Positions 60,924 to 63,804 are shown, numbered from the stretch's first letter. The stretch: 64,000 nucleotides of DNA from Onchidella celtica (GCA_963931925.1 OZ007582.1:20852792-20916791); one strand, 5' to 3'. A program made the numbers and translations. Notes: a model not told the origin generated them from the sequence alone.

Positions 60924-63192
60924 CACATAATAAAAGTAATAAACTACAGTCTTACTTCAGAACTCATGCGCACCAGAACACTACACACCAAACTGAAAAA
61001 TTGATACGATTGCTTTTTATGACATGCACGGTACTATATATATTACGAAACAAACATGCAAAAATACACATGTTACATAGCAATAAACACTGTCATTTTT
61101 TAAAAATACATGCTTGGAGTAAACAACTTTTAATTATAGCCATCATCTTCCTTATCTCAATTGCCACCCTCCTGCCAAATTTAAGGCCTGAAGCGTGTAT
61201 AGTTTGGTCAGTTAGTCATGCCAAAGATTGCAAGTTACTGAAATATATAATAGATATATAGATGCGCAGGAATGACTTTTTAAAGATTTTCCGTTGCTGC
61301 TTTTTTCACTTTTGTGGGATGCTGGTCAAGTAATGTGGTTAAGACACGGTCAGTTTGTCACTTTGAGACGAGAACCATTAAAATCACGGACGGACAGATG
61401 GACTTTCTTTATTTACTTCTCCATATTTTTTTCTTTGAATAAAGCAAAGTAAGCTAACTTACAGACTCTACGGTAGTGCAGTTGGAGCTCAATGTGCTTA
61501 CGATTTGTAATTTGCGGTTCCTACATGGTCATATACTTGCATGTTGAAAATTGTGTCATGGGGCATTTATGACAGTTTTGAGGTGGTGATACAGGCAATC
61601 TTCAGCTCAATCTCCCTGCTCCTCAGAACACATGTTTCAACTGGTTTATTTTTTTACGCACTTTTGCAATTTATCTCTTCTCTATAGATCCTTCCTCCAT
61701 ACAAATTATTATAAATTATATATGCGTATTATGTAACAACAATAATACAAAAAATATGAAATTTTATCATTAAAAAAACATGGCATAATTAAAAAATAAG
61801 ATGTCATTGCTCAGGCGTTGCCTGTTCACAAAATGTATAAGTTTGATAGTTCACAGAGAATAAAACTAACAGGCTTTTAATAACAAATTGAGGACAGGAG
61901 ACAGACCTTTGTATTTGTCCATTTGCGCCCAAAATGCAGCAATCACATTTTGCTCCATTGCATATGCATAGTTCAAATCAAAATCTCCATTGATGCCTTT
62001 TCCCAAACCAAAGCTCATAACACCATTTGTGAACACCTGGATGTAAGATAGAATTCAGGCAGTTTAGTTCATAGGAATTCTAAAGGACAATGAATGTAAT
62101 GATGGAATAAAGCACTGAATGTGCAGGTCTGTTAAAAATAAGAACAATAAATTGATAACTGTGAGGTACTGAAAAATCACCAGCTCAGTGCAATGAGAAC
62201 AGATACGGCTTTGCCTAAACAACTGGTTTGAGCTGAAGTATGTTGATGGTAGATACAGAGTTACAGATACAGAGTCCTACTTAGTTTACTTAATTGCATG
62301 CATGGTGCAATGGGACGATACTGCTTCCTATGCCTGCTGGAAAACATTTGGGTTTATTTAAATTTGCGCCTGTTTTTATTGGCCCCAGTAACGAAATTGT
62401 ATTGTACCATTCTCATGGTTTTTCCTGTAGGTAAGGGTGACGGATTTAAAGGAATGTCACACAACGGGTGAGATCGTTTCTTGAATATTAAATAAAACGC
62501 AGGAAAGAAGTTAAAGAAGTTGCTGTCCTCGTAGATGAGGATAGAGGTCCCGTGTCTGCAACATAATGTTATAATGTATAAATGCGTTTGGGGTCCTATA
62601 TATTTTCCCGGTGACTGGAAAACAGCAGGACCACATTCAACTTGGTCAGAGTCTGATAGTTTCCTGAAACGGTTGCTTTTTTTTTTTTTTTTTGCTGATC
62701 TACTTAGTTTTTGTCGTGCAAAACTGTTCTATCATTAATGTAACACTCAAGCCTAACATGTGAAAGGAGGCAGTGAACTATCAAAGACCAGCCTCCAGGG
62801 TACAGTTCAGGGAACGGGAAGATGGGGCAGAAAGAAATGGATGGGCAATATTACTGAGTGGACAAGGGAAAACTTTCCCACAGCCCAGACCCTTGCCCAA
62901 GATCGCCAGAGGTGGAGACAGTTCCAACAACTCTCGCAAGTGCAATGACCCCACAATCCGCGAAGGAATAAAGGGATCCAGACCCAAGCACAGTTGAACC
63001 TGTTTTGTTTATTGAAAAAATAGTTCCAATTAAGTATGGTATCACTTACAAAGGCCTCCTTGTAGCTCACTGTTCCAAATGGTACCCCAAAACTGAAAGT
63101 GATGACTTCACTGATGAAGGCAAACCCCACATTAGTGCCTTCTAAATGGAGAGCGTTGTCAGCTGCAGCAGTACCATAGGGATAGTAGGGGA
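4793..63192 (-). CDS. Mucin-like (MUC4-type) type I membrane protein gene, 41 exons, 5' end outside window
   Basis: Joined from the exons listed separately. Domain order is NIDO, AMOP, VWD, post-VWD block, Ig-like fold, about 21 EGF-like modules, SEA, transmembrane helix and cytoplasmic tail. The family (vertebrate MUC4, invertebrate 'mucin-like protein') comprises large cell-surface glycoproteins. Seen: every proposed junction keeps the reading frame and the total of 5,972 nt is 2 nt plus 1,990 codons, so the gene looks intact. The first exon found needs one base from an upstream exon, so the start codon and signal peptide are beyond 64,000 or unrecognised in 63,193-64,000. Unlike human MUC4, many more EGF modules and a SEA domain are present; no Ser/Thr-rich mucin tandem repeat is seen in this part. 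The closest vertebrate relative could also be SUSD2 or SNED1, but NIDO-AMOP-VWD-EGF-TM fits MUC4 best. Confidence 0.88.
5270..5481 (+). mobile_element. LINE 3' end fragment (CR1/L2-like)
   Basis: Weak coding trace [19 protein letters not shown] and, past a stop, PKSHLL resembles the last residues of CR1/L2-type ORF2 (.sl..FK..LKthLF). It is followed by 'gtgctatataaatgc' and a TATTATTATT tail. Lies in the intron between the last two coding exons, opposite to the gene. Confidence 0.5.
5509..5619 (-). CDS. Exon 40: cytoplasmic tail with Tyr motifs
   Basis: Reads [18 protein letters not shown], then [17 protein letters not shown]. Clean acceptor (aattcag) and donor (gtgaga), 111 nt, phase 1-1. 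Three tyrosines (QYLR, GYPD, DYHDV) could be phosphorylation or sorting sites; that is inference. Confidence 0.75.
6435..6479. repeat. GA microsatellite
   Basis: Imperfect GA/GAAA run in the intron just downstream of exon 39. Confidence 0.85.
6517..6587 (-). CDS. Exon 39: cytoplasmic tail
   Basis: Reads [17 protein letters not shown] then RRREMSD. A stronger-looking acceptor (cttgcag) would start the exon at 6,597, but only the AG ten bases downstream joins exon 38 in phase. The donor gtagta is moderate. Hydrophilic and charged, no recognised domain. Confidence 0.6.
6598..8557. other. Intron between exons 38 and 39, no further gene
   Basis: Holds homopolymer tracts (C near 7,143-7,156, A near 7,820, G at 8,137-8,154) and no supported coding segment. 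A possible 31-nt exon near 6,650-6,680 (acceptor ttttag) was considered and not accepted because its donors and phases do not work well. Confidence 0.45.
8558..8720 (-). CDS. Exon 38: transmembrane helix and start of cytoplasmic tail
   Basis: Reads [16 protein letters not shown], then [14 protein letters not shown], one hydrophobic helix of about 25 residues, followed by the positive stop-transfer TRKQKKGG. The donor gtgagg overlaps an in-frame TGA (8,554-8,556), so failure to splice would give a short tail ending KLSKG. Acceptor tacaaag after a pyrimidine run; an alternative acceptor further upstream (after ctgag) keeps the same phase. Confidence 0.82.
9573..9586 (-). CDS. Exon 37 (tentative 14-nt microexon)
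   Basis: Exon 36 ends in phase 2 and the membrane exon begins in phase 1, so a piece of length 2 modulo 3 is required between them. This 14-nt stretch has acceptor ctttcag and donor gtatgt and encodes A-S-T-K. It is the only candidate I found, and a longer missed exon is possible. Confidence 0.35.
10203..10296 (-). CDS. Exon 36: short Cys-rich juxtamembrane segment
   Basis: Reads [18 protein letters not shown], then [13 protein letters not shown]. Four cysteines in half-EGF spacing. A full EGF would need a further C-x-C exon that I cannot find. Good acceptor (gtgtgcag) and donor (gtatgt); phase 1 in, 2 out. It follows a 5.9-kb intron holding the foldback element. Confidence 0.65.
10297..12140. 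other. Intron segment, no feature recognised
   Basis: AT-rich sequence with a G-rich 'gggtggggg' run near 10,556-10,580. No exon-like unit in phase with its neighbours was found. Confidence 0.45.
13590..14150 (+). repeat. Central direct copy of the foldback element's outer region
   Basis: Starts 'cagtgcagcaggccagatta' like the left outer end and follows 12,141-12,715 in the same orientation, including the palindromic tataccccc units, 'attcttgact', 'atccattcaaactgatat' and 'gactcataaa' blocks. It diverges by small indels and a long C tract. Confidence 0.65.
14779..15047. mobile_element. Insertion in the right arm with 13-bp target duplication and inner inverted repeat
   Basis: The 13-mer TGTAATGTTTCAA is present at 14,779-14,791 and again at 15,035-15,047, while the matching place in the left arm has one copy. 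Inside, a perfect 23-bp inverted repeat (14,789-14,811 with 14,959-14,981, core TTGGGCAAAAAG / CTTTTTGCCCAA) is separated by about 150 bp. Probably a small non-autonomous element. Confidence 0.6.
15288..15320. repeat. TAA/AAT microsatellite
   Basis: Run of about ten ATA/AAT triplets in the right arm of the foldback element. Confidence 0.85.
16183..16421 (-). CDS. Exon 35: SEA domain with GSLEV cleavage-type loop
   Basis: Reads [34 protein letters not shown], then [18 protein letters not shown] sits where SEA domains of MUC1 and others have GSVVV, the self-cleavage loop between two strands. Acceptor tgacag, donor gtaagt. 239 nt, phase 2 in, 1 out. Confidence 0.8.
16422..17835. other. Intron between exons 34 and 35, no feature recognised
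   Basis: No splice-flanked coding segment in phase and no element ends recognised. A 129-codon open frame on the plus strand (16,776-17,165) has no domain-like pattern and is not called. Confidence 0.45.
17836..17897 (-). CDS. Exon 34: SEA domain, middle
   Basis: Short 62-nt exon reading [20 protein letters not shown], which fits the SEA helix and following strand ('l......gf..v.v..l'). Acceptor gtcacag, donor gtaaat. Phase 0 in, 2 out; both fit its neighbours. Confidence 0.72.
18640..19400 (+). pseudogene. Decayed non-LTR retrotransposon, reverse transcriptase C-terminal part
   Basis: Readable fragments in shifting frames: [44 protein letters not shown] and [15 protein letters not shown]. 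These match the conserved tail of RTE/R2-style ORFs ('FKYLGs.i..dg', 'TK.RLlktyVWsVlLYG.E.WT', 'RkLeAaEmw..RRmlrISW.d'). Multiple stops and frameshifts. The catalytic RT motifs are not present in the fragment. Lies opposite to the host gene. Confidence 0.75.
19405..20490 (+). mobile_element. Solo LTR, copy 1
   Basis: About 1,086 bp beginning TGTCACGAGC and ending TTTGTTACA, flanked by a perfect 5-bp duplication ATCAT (19,400-19,404 and 20,491-20,495). TG...CA ends, 5-bp duplication, AATAAA at 20,384-20,389 near the 3' side and absence of coding sequence all fit a solo LTR. A second copy is at 35,527. The parent superfamily (Gypsy or BEL) cannot be told from the LTR. Confidence 0.78.
20664..20779 (-). 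CDS. Exon 33: SEA domain, N-terminal part
   Basis: Reads [20 protein letters not shown] and then [14 protein letters not shown]. An early beta strand, then the 'S.dy..l...v....' helix, is the usual start of a SEA domain. Acceptor gttttag, donor AAG/gtaatg. Phase 1 in, 0 out. Confidence 0.75.
20780..22320. other. Intron between exons 32 and 33, no feature recognised
   Basis: AT-rich with no element ends or in-phase exon seen. The part just past exon 32 reads as His/Pro-rich codons but contains the chosen donor and is treated as intron. Confidence 0.45.
22321..22467 (-). CDS. Exon 32: EGF-like module 21, truncated paralogue of exon 30
   Basis: Reads [18 protein letters not shown], then [20 protein letters not shown] and DTETDE. 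It matches only the first half of exon 30; the following cbEGF half is gone and a donor gtgaga is used after GAG A. Reading on would enter His/Pro-rich intron sequence. Acceptor cctcag. 147 nt, phase 1-1. Confidence 0.8.
22672..22700. repeat. C-rich simple repeat
   Basis: CT-interrupted C tract in the intron between exons 31 and 32. Confidence 0.8.
23158..23192 (-). pseudogene. Remnant of an exon-30-type EGF exon
   Basis: On the minus strand 'tgctcag' followed by AATGTCGAGCCAACCAATG matches the acceptor and first bases of exon 30 (and exon 32), then homology stops and a stop codon follows. The homology continues into the upstream intron and exon 31, so this is the broken end of the tandem duplication. 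Confidence 0.7.
23775..23894 (-). CDS. Exon 31: EGF-like module 20, shortened paralogue of exon 29
   Basis: Reads [17 protein letters not shown], then [18 protein letters not shown]. 120 nt, six fewer than exon 29: where exon 29 has the acceptor cag, this copy has cat, and the only AG lies six bases downstream, so D-I of the calcium motif is lost while phase is kept. Donor gtgagt. Confidence 0.8.
24232..24513 (-). CDS. Exon 30: EGF-like modules 18 and 19 in one exon
   Basis: Reads [18 protein letters not shown], then [20 protein letters not shown] (laminin/MEGF-like) and [20 protein letters not shown], then [20 protein letters not shown] (cbEGF). 282 nt, phase 1-1. Acceptor gctcag, donor gtaaaa. 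Related to exon 32. Confidence 0.87.
24778..24903 (-). CDS. Exon 29: EGF-like module 17, parent copy of a tandem duplication
   Basis: Reads [19 protein letters not shown], then [18 protein letters not shown]. 126 nt, phase 1-1. Acceptor tttcag, donor gtgagt. Exon 31 is a close paralogue and the flanking introns also match. Confidence 0.86.
25721..25849 (-). CDS. Exon 28: EGF-like module 16 (calcium-binding type)
   Basis: Reads [20 protein letters not shown], then [18 protein letters not shown]. 129 nt, phase 1-1. Acceptor cttcacag. The donor gtaagg follows AAA T, so the junction codon is Tyr and the next module starts YIDEC. Confidence 0.85.
26325..26450 (-). CDS. Exon 27: EGF-like module 15
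   Basis: Reads [20 protein letters not shown], then [18 protein letters not shown]. 126 nt, phase 1-1. Acceptor tttcag, donor gtagat. Confidence 0.86.
26451..27653. other. Intron between exons 26 and 27, no feature recognised
   Basis: No in-phase exon and no element ends identified. A 96-codon plus-strand frame (27,225-27,515) has no recognisable pattern. Confidence 0.4.
27654..27794 (-). CDS. Exon 26: end of module 13 and EGF-like module 14
   Basis: Starts [18 protein letters not shown], continuing KHGFRG of exon 25, then [17 protein letters not shown]. 141 nt, phase 1-1. Acceptor ctgcag, donor gtatgt. Confidence 0.87.
27890..30310. other. Unidentified block with GC-rich core inside exon 25-26 intron
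   Basis: Composition differs from the surrounding introns: many CpG sites, and a GC-rich stretch with a G tract around 29,280-29,600. On the minus strand AATAAATAAG occurs near its low-coordinate end (about 27,970-27,980). It could be an LTR or another insertion on the minus strand, but I could not find matching ends or a target duplication, and no protein is recognised in its open frames. Confidence 0.35.
31159..31269 (-). CDS. Exon 25: EGF-like module 13 (laminin/MEGF-like), first part
   Basis: Reads [15 protein letters not shown], then [16 protein letters not shown]. It matches the first half of exon 20; the last Cys of the module (VNC) lies in exon 26, 3.4 kb away. 111 nt, phase 1-1. Acceptor tttttag, donor gtagga. 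Confidence 0.85.
32025..32156 (-). CDS. Exon 24: EGF-like module 12 (calcium-binding type)
   Basis: Reads [19 protein letters not shown], then [18 protein letters not shown]. 132 nt, phase 1-1. Acceptor tttcag, donor gtatgt. Confidence 0.87.
32450..32470. repeat. Poly-A tract in exon 23-24 intron
   Basis: Run of A at about 32,453-32,468. The rest of this intron (32,157-33,049) shows nothing else beyond T-rich stretches near 32,825-32,860. Confidence 0.7.
33050..33175 (-). CDS. Exon 23: EGF-like module 11, lacks calcium motif
   Basis: Reads [20 protein letters not shown], then [17 protein letters not shown]. The first conserved Asp is missing (E-K-D-L-C) and the Asn/Tyr of a cbEGF is replaced. 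Resembles LDLR-family EGFs. 126 nt, phase 1-1. Acceptor cattag, donor gtaagt. Confidence 0.83.
33732..33857 (-). CDS. Exon 22: EGF-like module 10 (calcium-binding type)
   Basis: Reads [20 protein letters not shown], then [18 protein letters not shown]. 126 nt, phase 1-1. Acceptor gaacag, donor gtaagt. Confidence 0.87.
34224..34355 (-). CDS. Exon 21: EGF-like module 9 (calcium-binding type)
   Basis: Reads [15 protein letters not shown], then [20 protein letters not shown]. 132 nt, phase 1-1. Acceptor taacag, donor gtcagt. No matching long ORF is visible because it is closed by stops just outside the exon. Confidence 0.85.
34568..34813 (-). CDS. Exon 20: EGF-like modules 7 and 8 in one exon
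   Basis: First module: [20 protein letters not shown], then [18 protein letters not shown] (laminin/MEGF-like). Second: [17 protein letters not shown], then [16 protein letters not shown] (cbEGF). 246 nt, phase 1-1. The same pair is split over exons 25 and 26. Acceptor ttttcag, donor gtaagt. Confidence 0.9.
35527..36595 (+). mobile_element. Solo LTR, copy 2
   Basis: About 1,069 bp, same family and orientation as 19,405-20,490, from TGTCACGAGC to TTTGTGACA, with AATAAA at 36,489-36,494. Flanks are attac / attat, a 5-bp duplication with one change. Differences from copy 1 are small indels and substitutions, including missing pieces near 35,910-35,970. Lies in the intron between exons 19 and 20. 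Confidence 0.78.
36995..37117 (-). CDS. Exon 19: EGF-like module 6 (calcium-binding type)
   Basis: Reads [20 protein letters not shown], then [18 protein letters not shown]. 123 nt, phase 1-1. Acceptor gtttcag, donor gtaagc. Confidence 0.88.
37780..37995 (+). mobile_element. Non-LTR retrotransposon 3' tail
   Basis: Ends 'gtacagcgcattgag...gcgctgtagaaattcta' plus TTATTATTATT, the same kind of tail as the LINE at 41.8 kb but without a readable protein part. Confidence 0.4.
38543..38674 (-). CDS. Exon 18: EGF-like module 5, divergent
   Basis: Reads [20 protein letters not shown], then [15 protein letters not shown]. It has six cysteines in EGF spacing but no D-x-D-E-C calcium motif and an extra Cys near the start. 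132 nt, phase 1-1. Acceptor ttggcag, donor gtgagc. The intron to exon 17 is only 182 nt. Confidence 0.82.
38857..38982 (-). CDS. Exon 17: EGF-like module 4 (calcium-binding type)
   Basis: Reads [20 protein letters not shown], then [15 protein letters not shown]. 126 nt, phase 1-1. Acceptor ctctcag, donor gtgagt after TCA A, so the codon shared with exon 18 becomes Ser. Confidence 0.87.
39825..39950 (-). CDS. Exon 16: EGF-like module 3 (calcium-binding type)
   Basis: Reads [20 protein letters not shown], then [24 protein letters not shown] plus N and Y at the usual places marks a cbEGF. 126 nt, phase 1-1. Acceptor tacaag, donor gtatgc. Confidence 0.88.
40372..40533 (-). CDS. Exon 15: EGF-like module 2
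   Basis: Reads [20 protein letters not shown], then [17 protein letters not shown]. The CGPCP.Gf pattern is typical of the second EGF in this family (as in thrombospondin-type EGFs). Acceptor ttgcag, donor gtgagc. Confidence 0.85.
41262..41862 (+). pseudogene. 5'-truncated CR1/L2-like LINE, ORF2 C-terminus intact to stop
   Basis: Reads [20 protein letters not shown], then [54 protein letters not shown] and [12 protein letters not shown] with stop TGA at 41,698-41,700. This is the well-known C-terminal tail of CR1/L2-type reverse transcriptase proteins ('LHWLPV..RI.fK', 'YGdRaFs...P.lWNsLP'). It is followed by 'cagcgcctcgag...gcgctatataaatg' and an ATT repeat, the element's 3' end. 5' truncation is typical of target-primed insertion. 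Frame undamaged over about 140 codons, so a recent arrival. Confidence 0.85.
42447..42619 (-). CDS. Exon 14: EGF-like module 1
   Basis: Begins [15 protein letters not shown] and then [12 protein letters not shown] and [11 protein letters not shown]. The 'A.D..g..S......l.lC.C.ngG.C.....C.C...ytG' layout links the Ig-like fold to the EGF array in relatives. Acceptor caacag, donor gtagtt; phase 2 in, 1 out. From here every EGF exon has phase 1 at both ends. Confidence 0.78.
43069..43291 (-). CDS. Exon 13: Ig/cadherin-like fold
   Basis: Reads [11 protein letters not shown], then [20 protein letters not shown] and GGKITFTP. The pattern 'N.PP.l.........g..v.v.a.A.D.DnD.v.y.l.......d..G.i.f.P' is a beta-sandwich found next to VWD in invertebrate mucin-like proteins. 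Acceptor ttgttag, donor gtaaga. Phase 1 in, 2 out. Confidence 0.72.
43292..44785. other. Intron between exons 12 and 13, no feature recognised
   Basis: AT-rich, no in-phase exon, no element ends seen. Confidence 0.45.
44786..45034 (-). CDS. Exon 12: conserved block after VWD
   Basis: Starts [17 protein letters not shown], continues [15 protein letters not shown] and [20 protein letters not shown]4/SUSD2 relatives share this block ('W.v...slF.Y..g.s...f..p.F.P.F', then 'CG....C.fD...tgd'). An internal alternative acceptor further upstream would break the frame, so the start is set by the W codon. Donor gtaagt. Confidence 0.82.
45304..45501 (-). CDS. Exon 11: VWD domain end
   Basis: Contains [20 protein letters not shown], the strongly conserved VWD 'GLLGnfNg...DDf' end, then [10 protein letters not shown]. 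Donor gtaaga splits the Trp codon completed by exon 12. Acceptor accacag. Confidence 0.9.
45787..45927 (-). CDS. Exon 10: VWD domain
   Basis: Reads [11 protein letters not shown], then [28 protein letters not shown]. It corresponds to the VWD segment with the 'v.vNG..v' strand and 'f..g..v.v' strand. Acceptor ccttag, donor gtgagt. Phase 1 in and out. Confidence 0.82.
46010..46160 (-). mobile_element. Possible tRNA-derived SINE
   Basis: On the minus strand GAGGTTCAAATCCG (near 46,089-46,102) is a good B box, preceded about 50 nt upstream by a TGGCAGATATCC stretch that could be a worn A box. It ends near an 'actagaaatg' segment. Sits in the intron between exons 9 and 10. Confidence 0.4.
46203..46326 (-). 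CDS. Exon 9: VWD domain
   Basis: Reads [11 protein letters not shown], then [13 protein letters not shown] and FQVELAH, matching the 'qaRt......at.ft.favk.......v.v' part of MUC4-type VWD. Acceptor tttgcag, donor gtatgt. Phase 0 in, 1 out. Confidence 0.85.
47133..47225. repeat. 31-bp minisatellite, three copies
   Basis: Three consecutive units starting at 47,133, 47,164 and 47,195, each built as cggt(a/g)taatgcaagtatctg followed by cc(a/c)ggcaat(t/c)t, with two or three differences. Located about 50 nt past the donor of exon 8. Confidence 0.9.
47277..47389 (-). CDS. Exon 8: VWD domain start with GDPH motif
   Basis: Reads [14 protein letters not shown], then YTMNGWGEY, the classic opening of a VWD domain (GDPH..TlDG..y.fnG.GeY). 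In human MUC4 the GD/PH bond in this motif is the self-cleavage site, and the motif is intact here. Acceptor tttcag, donor CAG/gtttgg. A 70-nt GA tract lies in the intron about 140 nt upstream of the acceptor. Confidence 0.92.
47528..47598. repeat. Long GA microsatellite
   Basis: About 35 uninterrupted GA units, with further GA-rich sequence to 47,640. In the intron upstream of exon 8; on the coding strand it is a CT tract. Confidence 0.95.
48364..48396. repeat. TTTTG pentanucleotide repeat
   Basis: Six to seven TTTTG units in the exon 7-8 intron. Confidence 0.9.
48604..48868 (-). CDS. Exon 7: AMOP second half, di-cysteine region
   Basis: Reads [11 protein letters not shown], then [20 protein letters not shown] and MGCTDFVKF. 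In the MUC4/SUSD2 family AMOP ends with a CC...C..(F/Y)Y..RP...C..Y pattern just before the VWD domain, as here. Acceptor tcctcag, donor ACAG/gtgaat. Phase 0 in, 1 out. Confidence 0.85.
49524..49733. repeat. 104-bp tandem duplication, two near-perfect copies
   Basis: Unit from 49,524 to 49,627 repeats from 49,628 to about 49,731, with no difference that I can see. Intron between exons 6 and 7. Confidence 0.92.
50040..50308 (-). CDS. Exon 6: NIDO-AMOP linker and AMOP domain
   Basis: Starts [14 protein letters not shown] after a clean acceptor (ttttcag) and contains [16 protein letters not shown], the AMOP 'CPCtl..a..d..f' signature, with further Cys and Tyr residues (VYCYAIS). Donor AAG/gtatgg. 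Phase 1 in, 0 out. AMOP is an extracellular Cys-rich domain seen with NIDO and VWD in MUC4 and SUSD2. Confidence 0.82.
50463..51000 (+). mobile_element. 'ACTAG...TATAGAT' dispersed repeat, copy 1
   Basis: Begins actagctgagttgctcggcc and ends in ttattatatagat units. It shares blocks with 54,859-55,580, such as 'gataaatcgatttattagtt', 'gcgcgttgac' and 'gatttgcgcacgggtta'. A repeat with an ACTAG...GCCCGGG head and a TATAGAT tail is common in invertebrates, probably non-LTR or SINE-like. No protein seen. Confidence 0.65.
51116..52717 (+). pseudogene. Decayed hAT-type DNA transposon
   Basis: Ends are inverted: CAGTGGCGGACTGG at left and CCAGTCCGCCATTG at right, the usual start of many hAT elements. 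Flanks agcaagag / gacaagag match at 6 of 8 bases, as expected for an old 8-bp duplication. Inside at about 52,262-52,380 a plus-strand trace VRGHFQS and, in another frame, [20 protein letters not shown] matches the hAT dimerisation region. The rest of the transposase is unreadable. Confidence 0.72.
52228..52349 (+). repeat. 122-bp direct repeat, copy inside hAT element
   Basis: Near-identical to 53,025-53,146 (one difference seen, ttattc against ttactc). Encodes the hAT dimerisation fragment. Confidence 0.88.
53025..53146 (+). repeat. 122-bp direct repeat, copy outside hAT element
   Basis: Second copy of the hAT transposase fragment, about 300 bp beyond the element's right end and without element ends of its own. 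Confidence 0.88.
53153..53255 (-). other. Exon-like open segment of unknown status
   Basis: On the minus strand a pyrimidine-rich acceptor (ttcttttgtag) and a donor gtatgg enclose 103 nt with an open frame, reading [16 protein letters not shown] and [16 protein letters not shown]. Its entry phase fits exon 5, but its exit phase (2) does not fit exon 6, so it is left out of the model. It could be a missed exon that needs a further partner, an alternative exon or chance. Confidence 0.3.
53816..53995 (+). CDS. Small open frame of unknown function (59 codons)
   Basis: ATG followed by [17 protein letters not shown] and a Lys/Glu-rich helix-like stretch, stop TGA at 53,993-53,995. Two GC-richer CATTGG/'catgcc' boxes lie upstream. 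No family recognised; it may be the first exon of a degraded mobile element. Confidence 0.2.
   Translation: MAAHQQNITSFYKYSVNGIKKLLLRKEEERKLVGDYLFDIEFASIHTEKGEGFEEQDMV
54859..55580 (+). mobile_element. 'ACTAG...TATAGAT' dispersed repeat, copy 2
   Basis: Starts actaggtgagttcccggccc and ends ttttattaatatagatata. Shares long blocks with 50,463-51,000 in the first 260 bp and then diverges. Same orientation. Confidence 0.65.
55581..57679. other. Intron segment before exon 5, no feature recognised
   Basis: Mixed AT-rich sequence with a C/T tract near 55,868-55,884. Several 60-70-codon frames on both strands show no domain-like pattern. Confidence 0.4.
57680..57834 (-). CDS. Exon 5: NIDO C-terminal part
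   Basis: Reads [14 protein letters not shown], then [11 protein letters not shown] and [10 protein letters not shown], the closing part of NIDO ('..vlf.Y..m.W....a.iG......LpgS....'). Acceptor caaag, donor ACAG/gtcgga. The last base G joins GC of exon 6 to make Gly. Followed by a 7.4-kb intron filled with mobile elements. Confidence 0.75.
58798..58838 (-). CDS. Exon 4 (tentative, 41 nt): NIDO 'STFQAV' strand
   Basis: Acceptor ttcacag then [20 protein letters not shown] is the NIDO 'NTFQAVL' strand and the phase (0 in) matches exon 3. The 3' end is uncertain. I place it at a weak donor gtggcc because phase 2 out joins exon 5 and the NIDO spacing works. The open frame continues, and a better-looking donor (gtaaac) further on breaks the phase. 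Confidence 0.5.
59118..59150. repeat. TTA microsatellite
   Basis: About nine TTA/ATT triplets in the exon 3-4 intron. Confidence 0.85.
59280..59479 (-). CDS. Exon 3: NIDO domain
   Basis: Completes the Gly codon left open by exon 2 and reads [12 protein letters not shown], then [15 protein letters not shown], matching the 'a.vaTWyNVp' strand of NIDO. The donor GAG/gtagtt was preferred over continued reading because homology stops there. Phase out 0. Confidence 0.82.
60844..61263 (+). mobile_element. 'ACTAG...TATAGAT' dispersed repeat, copy 3, divergent
   Basis: Starts actagatgacctacggggca ... cccggaataaac and ends atataatagatatatagat, the same head-and-tail layout as the copies at 50.5 and 54.9 kb. 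The middle differs and begins with a C/CT microsatellite (60,889-60,924). Confidence 0.55.
60889..60924. repeat. C tract plus CT microsatellite
   Basis: Run of C followed by about 13 CT units inside dispersed repeat copy 3. Confidence 0.9.
61907..62036 (-). CDS. Exon 2: NIDO domain
   Basis: Begins [10 protein letters not shown], directly continuing EAF of the previous exon, and contains [10 protein letters not shown], matching the NIDO core 'V.TNG..SF...' and 'vIAPFWaDvD'. Acceptor atccag, donor gtctgt. The 130 nt end in phase 1. Confidence 0.85.
62760..62999 (+). pseudogene. RTE-like LINE fragment, ORF2 C-terminal end
   Basis: Reads [20 protein letters not shown] then [17 protein letters not shown], matching the RTE-type C-terminus '(R/K)KW.dNI.eWTg..f...q.lA.DR..WR.lv'. 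Only the last 60 or so codons are present. Lies 50 nt from exon 1, opposite to the gene. Confidence 0.7.
63050..63192 (-). CDS. Exon 1 of those found: start of NIDO domain
   Basis: Acceptor ttccag at 63,193-63,198 and donor gtaagt at 63,044-63,049. Encodes [13 protein letters not shown] and then [14 protein letters not shown], the usual opening of a NIDO domain (FYPYG..., PF.FFG..Y..V). Phase in is 1 (one base from a missing upstream exon), phase out is 0. The upstream exon should carry the signal peptide and any mucin repeat. Confidence 0.85.
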
Positions 63193-63804
63193 CTGGAAGA
63201 GACATTATGTAACTTTTGTAAATGGCCATCAGTGAGGATTTTGCAAAGACAAAGTCGGAAAAAAAAAACAGAAAAATATCTGAGTAATCAAAAGCTTGAT
63301 TCCAACGGTTTGCCCTGCAGCACAATAATTGTTAGTGAGAAAATCATGACATAGGCCCAGCTGTTGTCATTAGTCGTGTTCAGATGTGTGAATATTAGTT
63401 CATATATTTTTTAATTTAGTTTCAATTTTTTCCCTGACGAGGGTCTAGTAGGACGAAAGTTTTTTTGTTTTTCCTTTCTCATTTTTTTTTGGTGTGATTT
63501 ATTGTATCTAACGCTGAGATTTGCAACATGCACCTTTTTCTTTAGATTTGGAAATTGGGTGGCTAGTGGTGGAAATGCAGTAGAATGGGATCGAATTGTA
63601 ATACAGGAGCTAGATAAACATTGAGGACAAGAAGTGTTGGGCATGGCAATTAATTCAGTAGGCACAGAGACTGACAGCATCAAAGTTGGTGCATTGTAAG
63701 AGCCCATCGATCCTTTAAACAGTTTTGAAGATTCTGATTTCTATTGAAAATTAGCCTTAGTTTCTGTCTGCATCCTGACAATAATTGCCATGGTTAGGAT
63801 TAAA
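63193..63804. other. Upstream intron of mucin-like gene, no exon found
   Basis: The exon that must precede 63,192 was looked for here and not found. Sequence is AT-rich with T tracts; a 98-codon minus-strand frame (63,411-63,707) has no signal peptide or NIDO-linked pattern. Confidence 0.4.
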
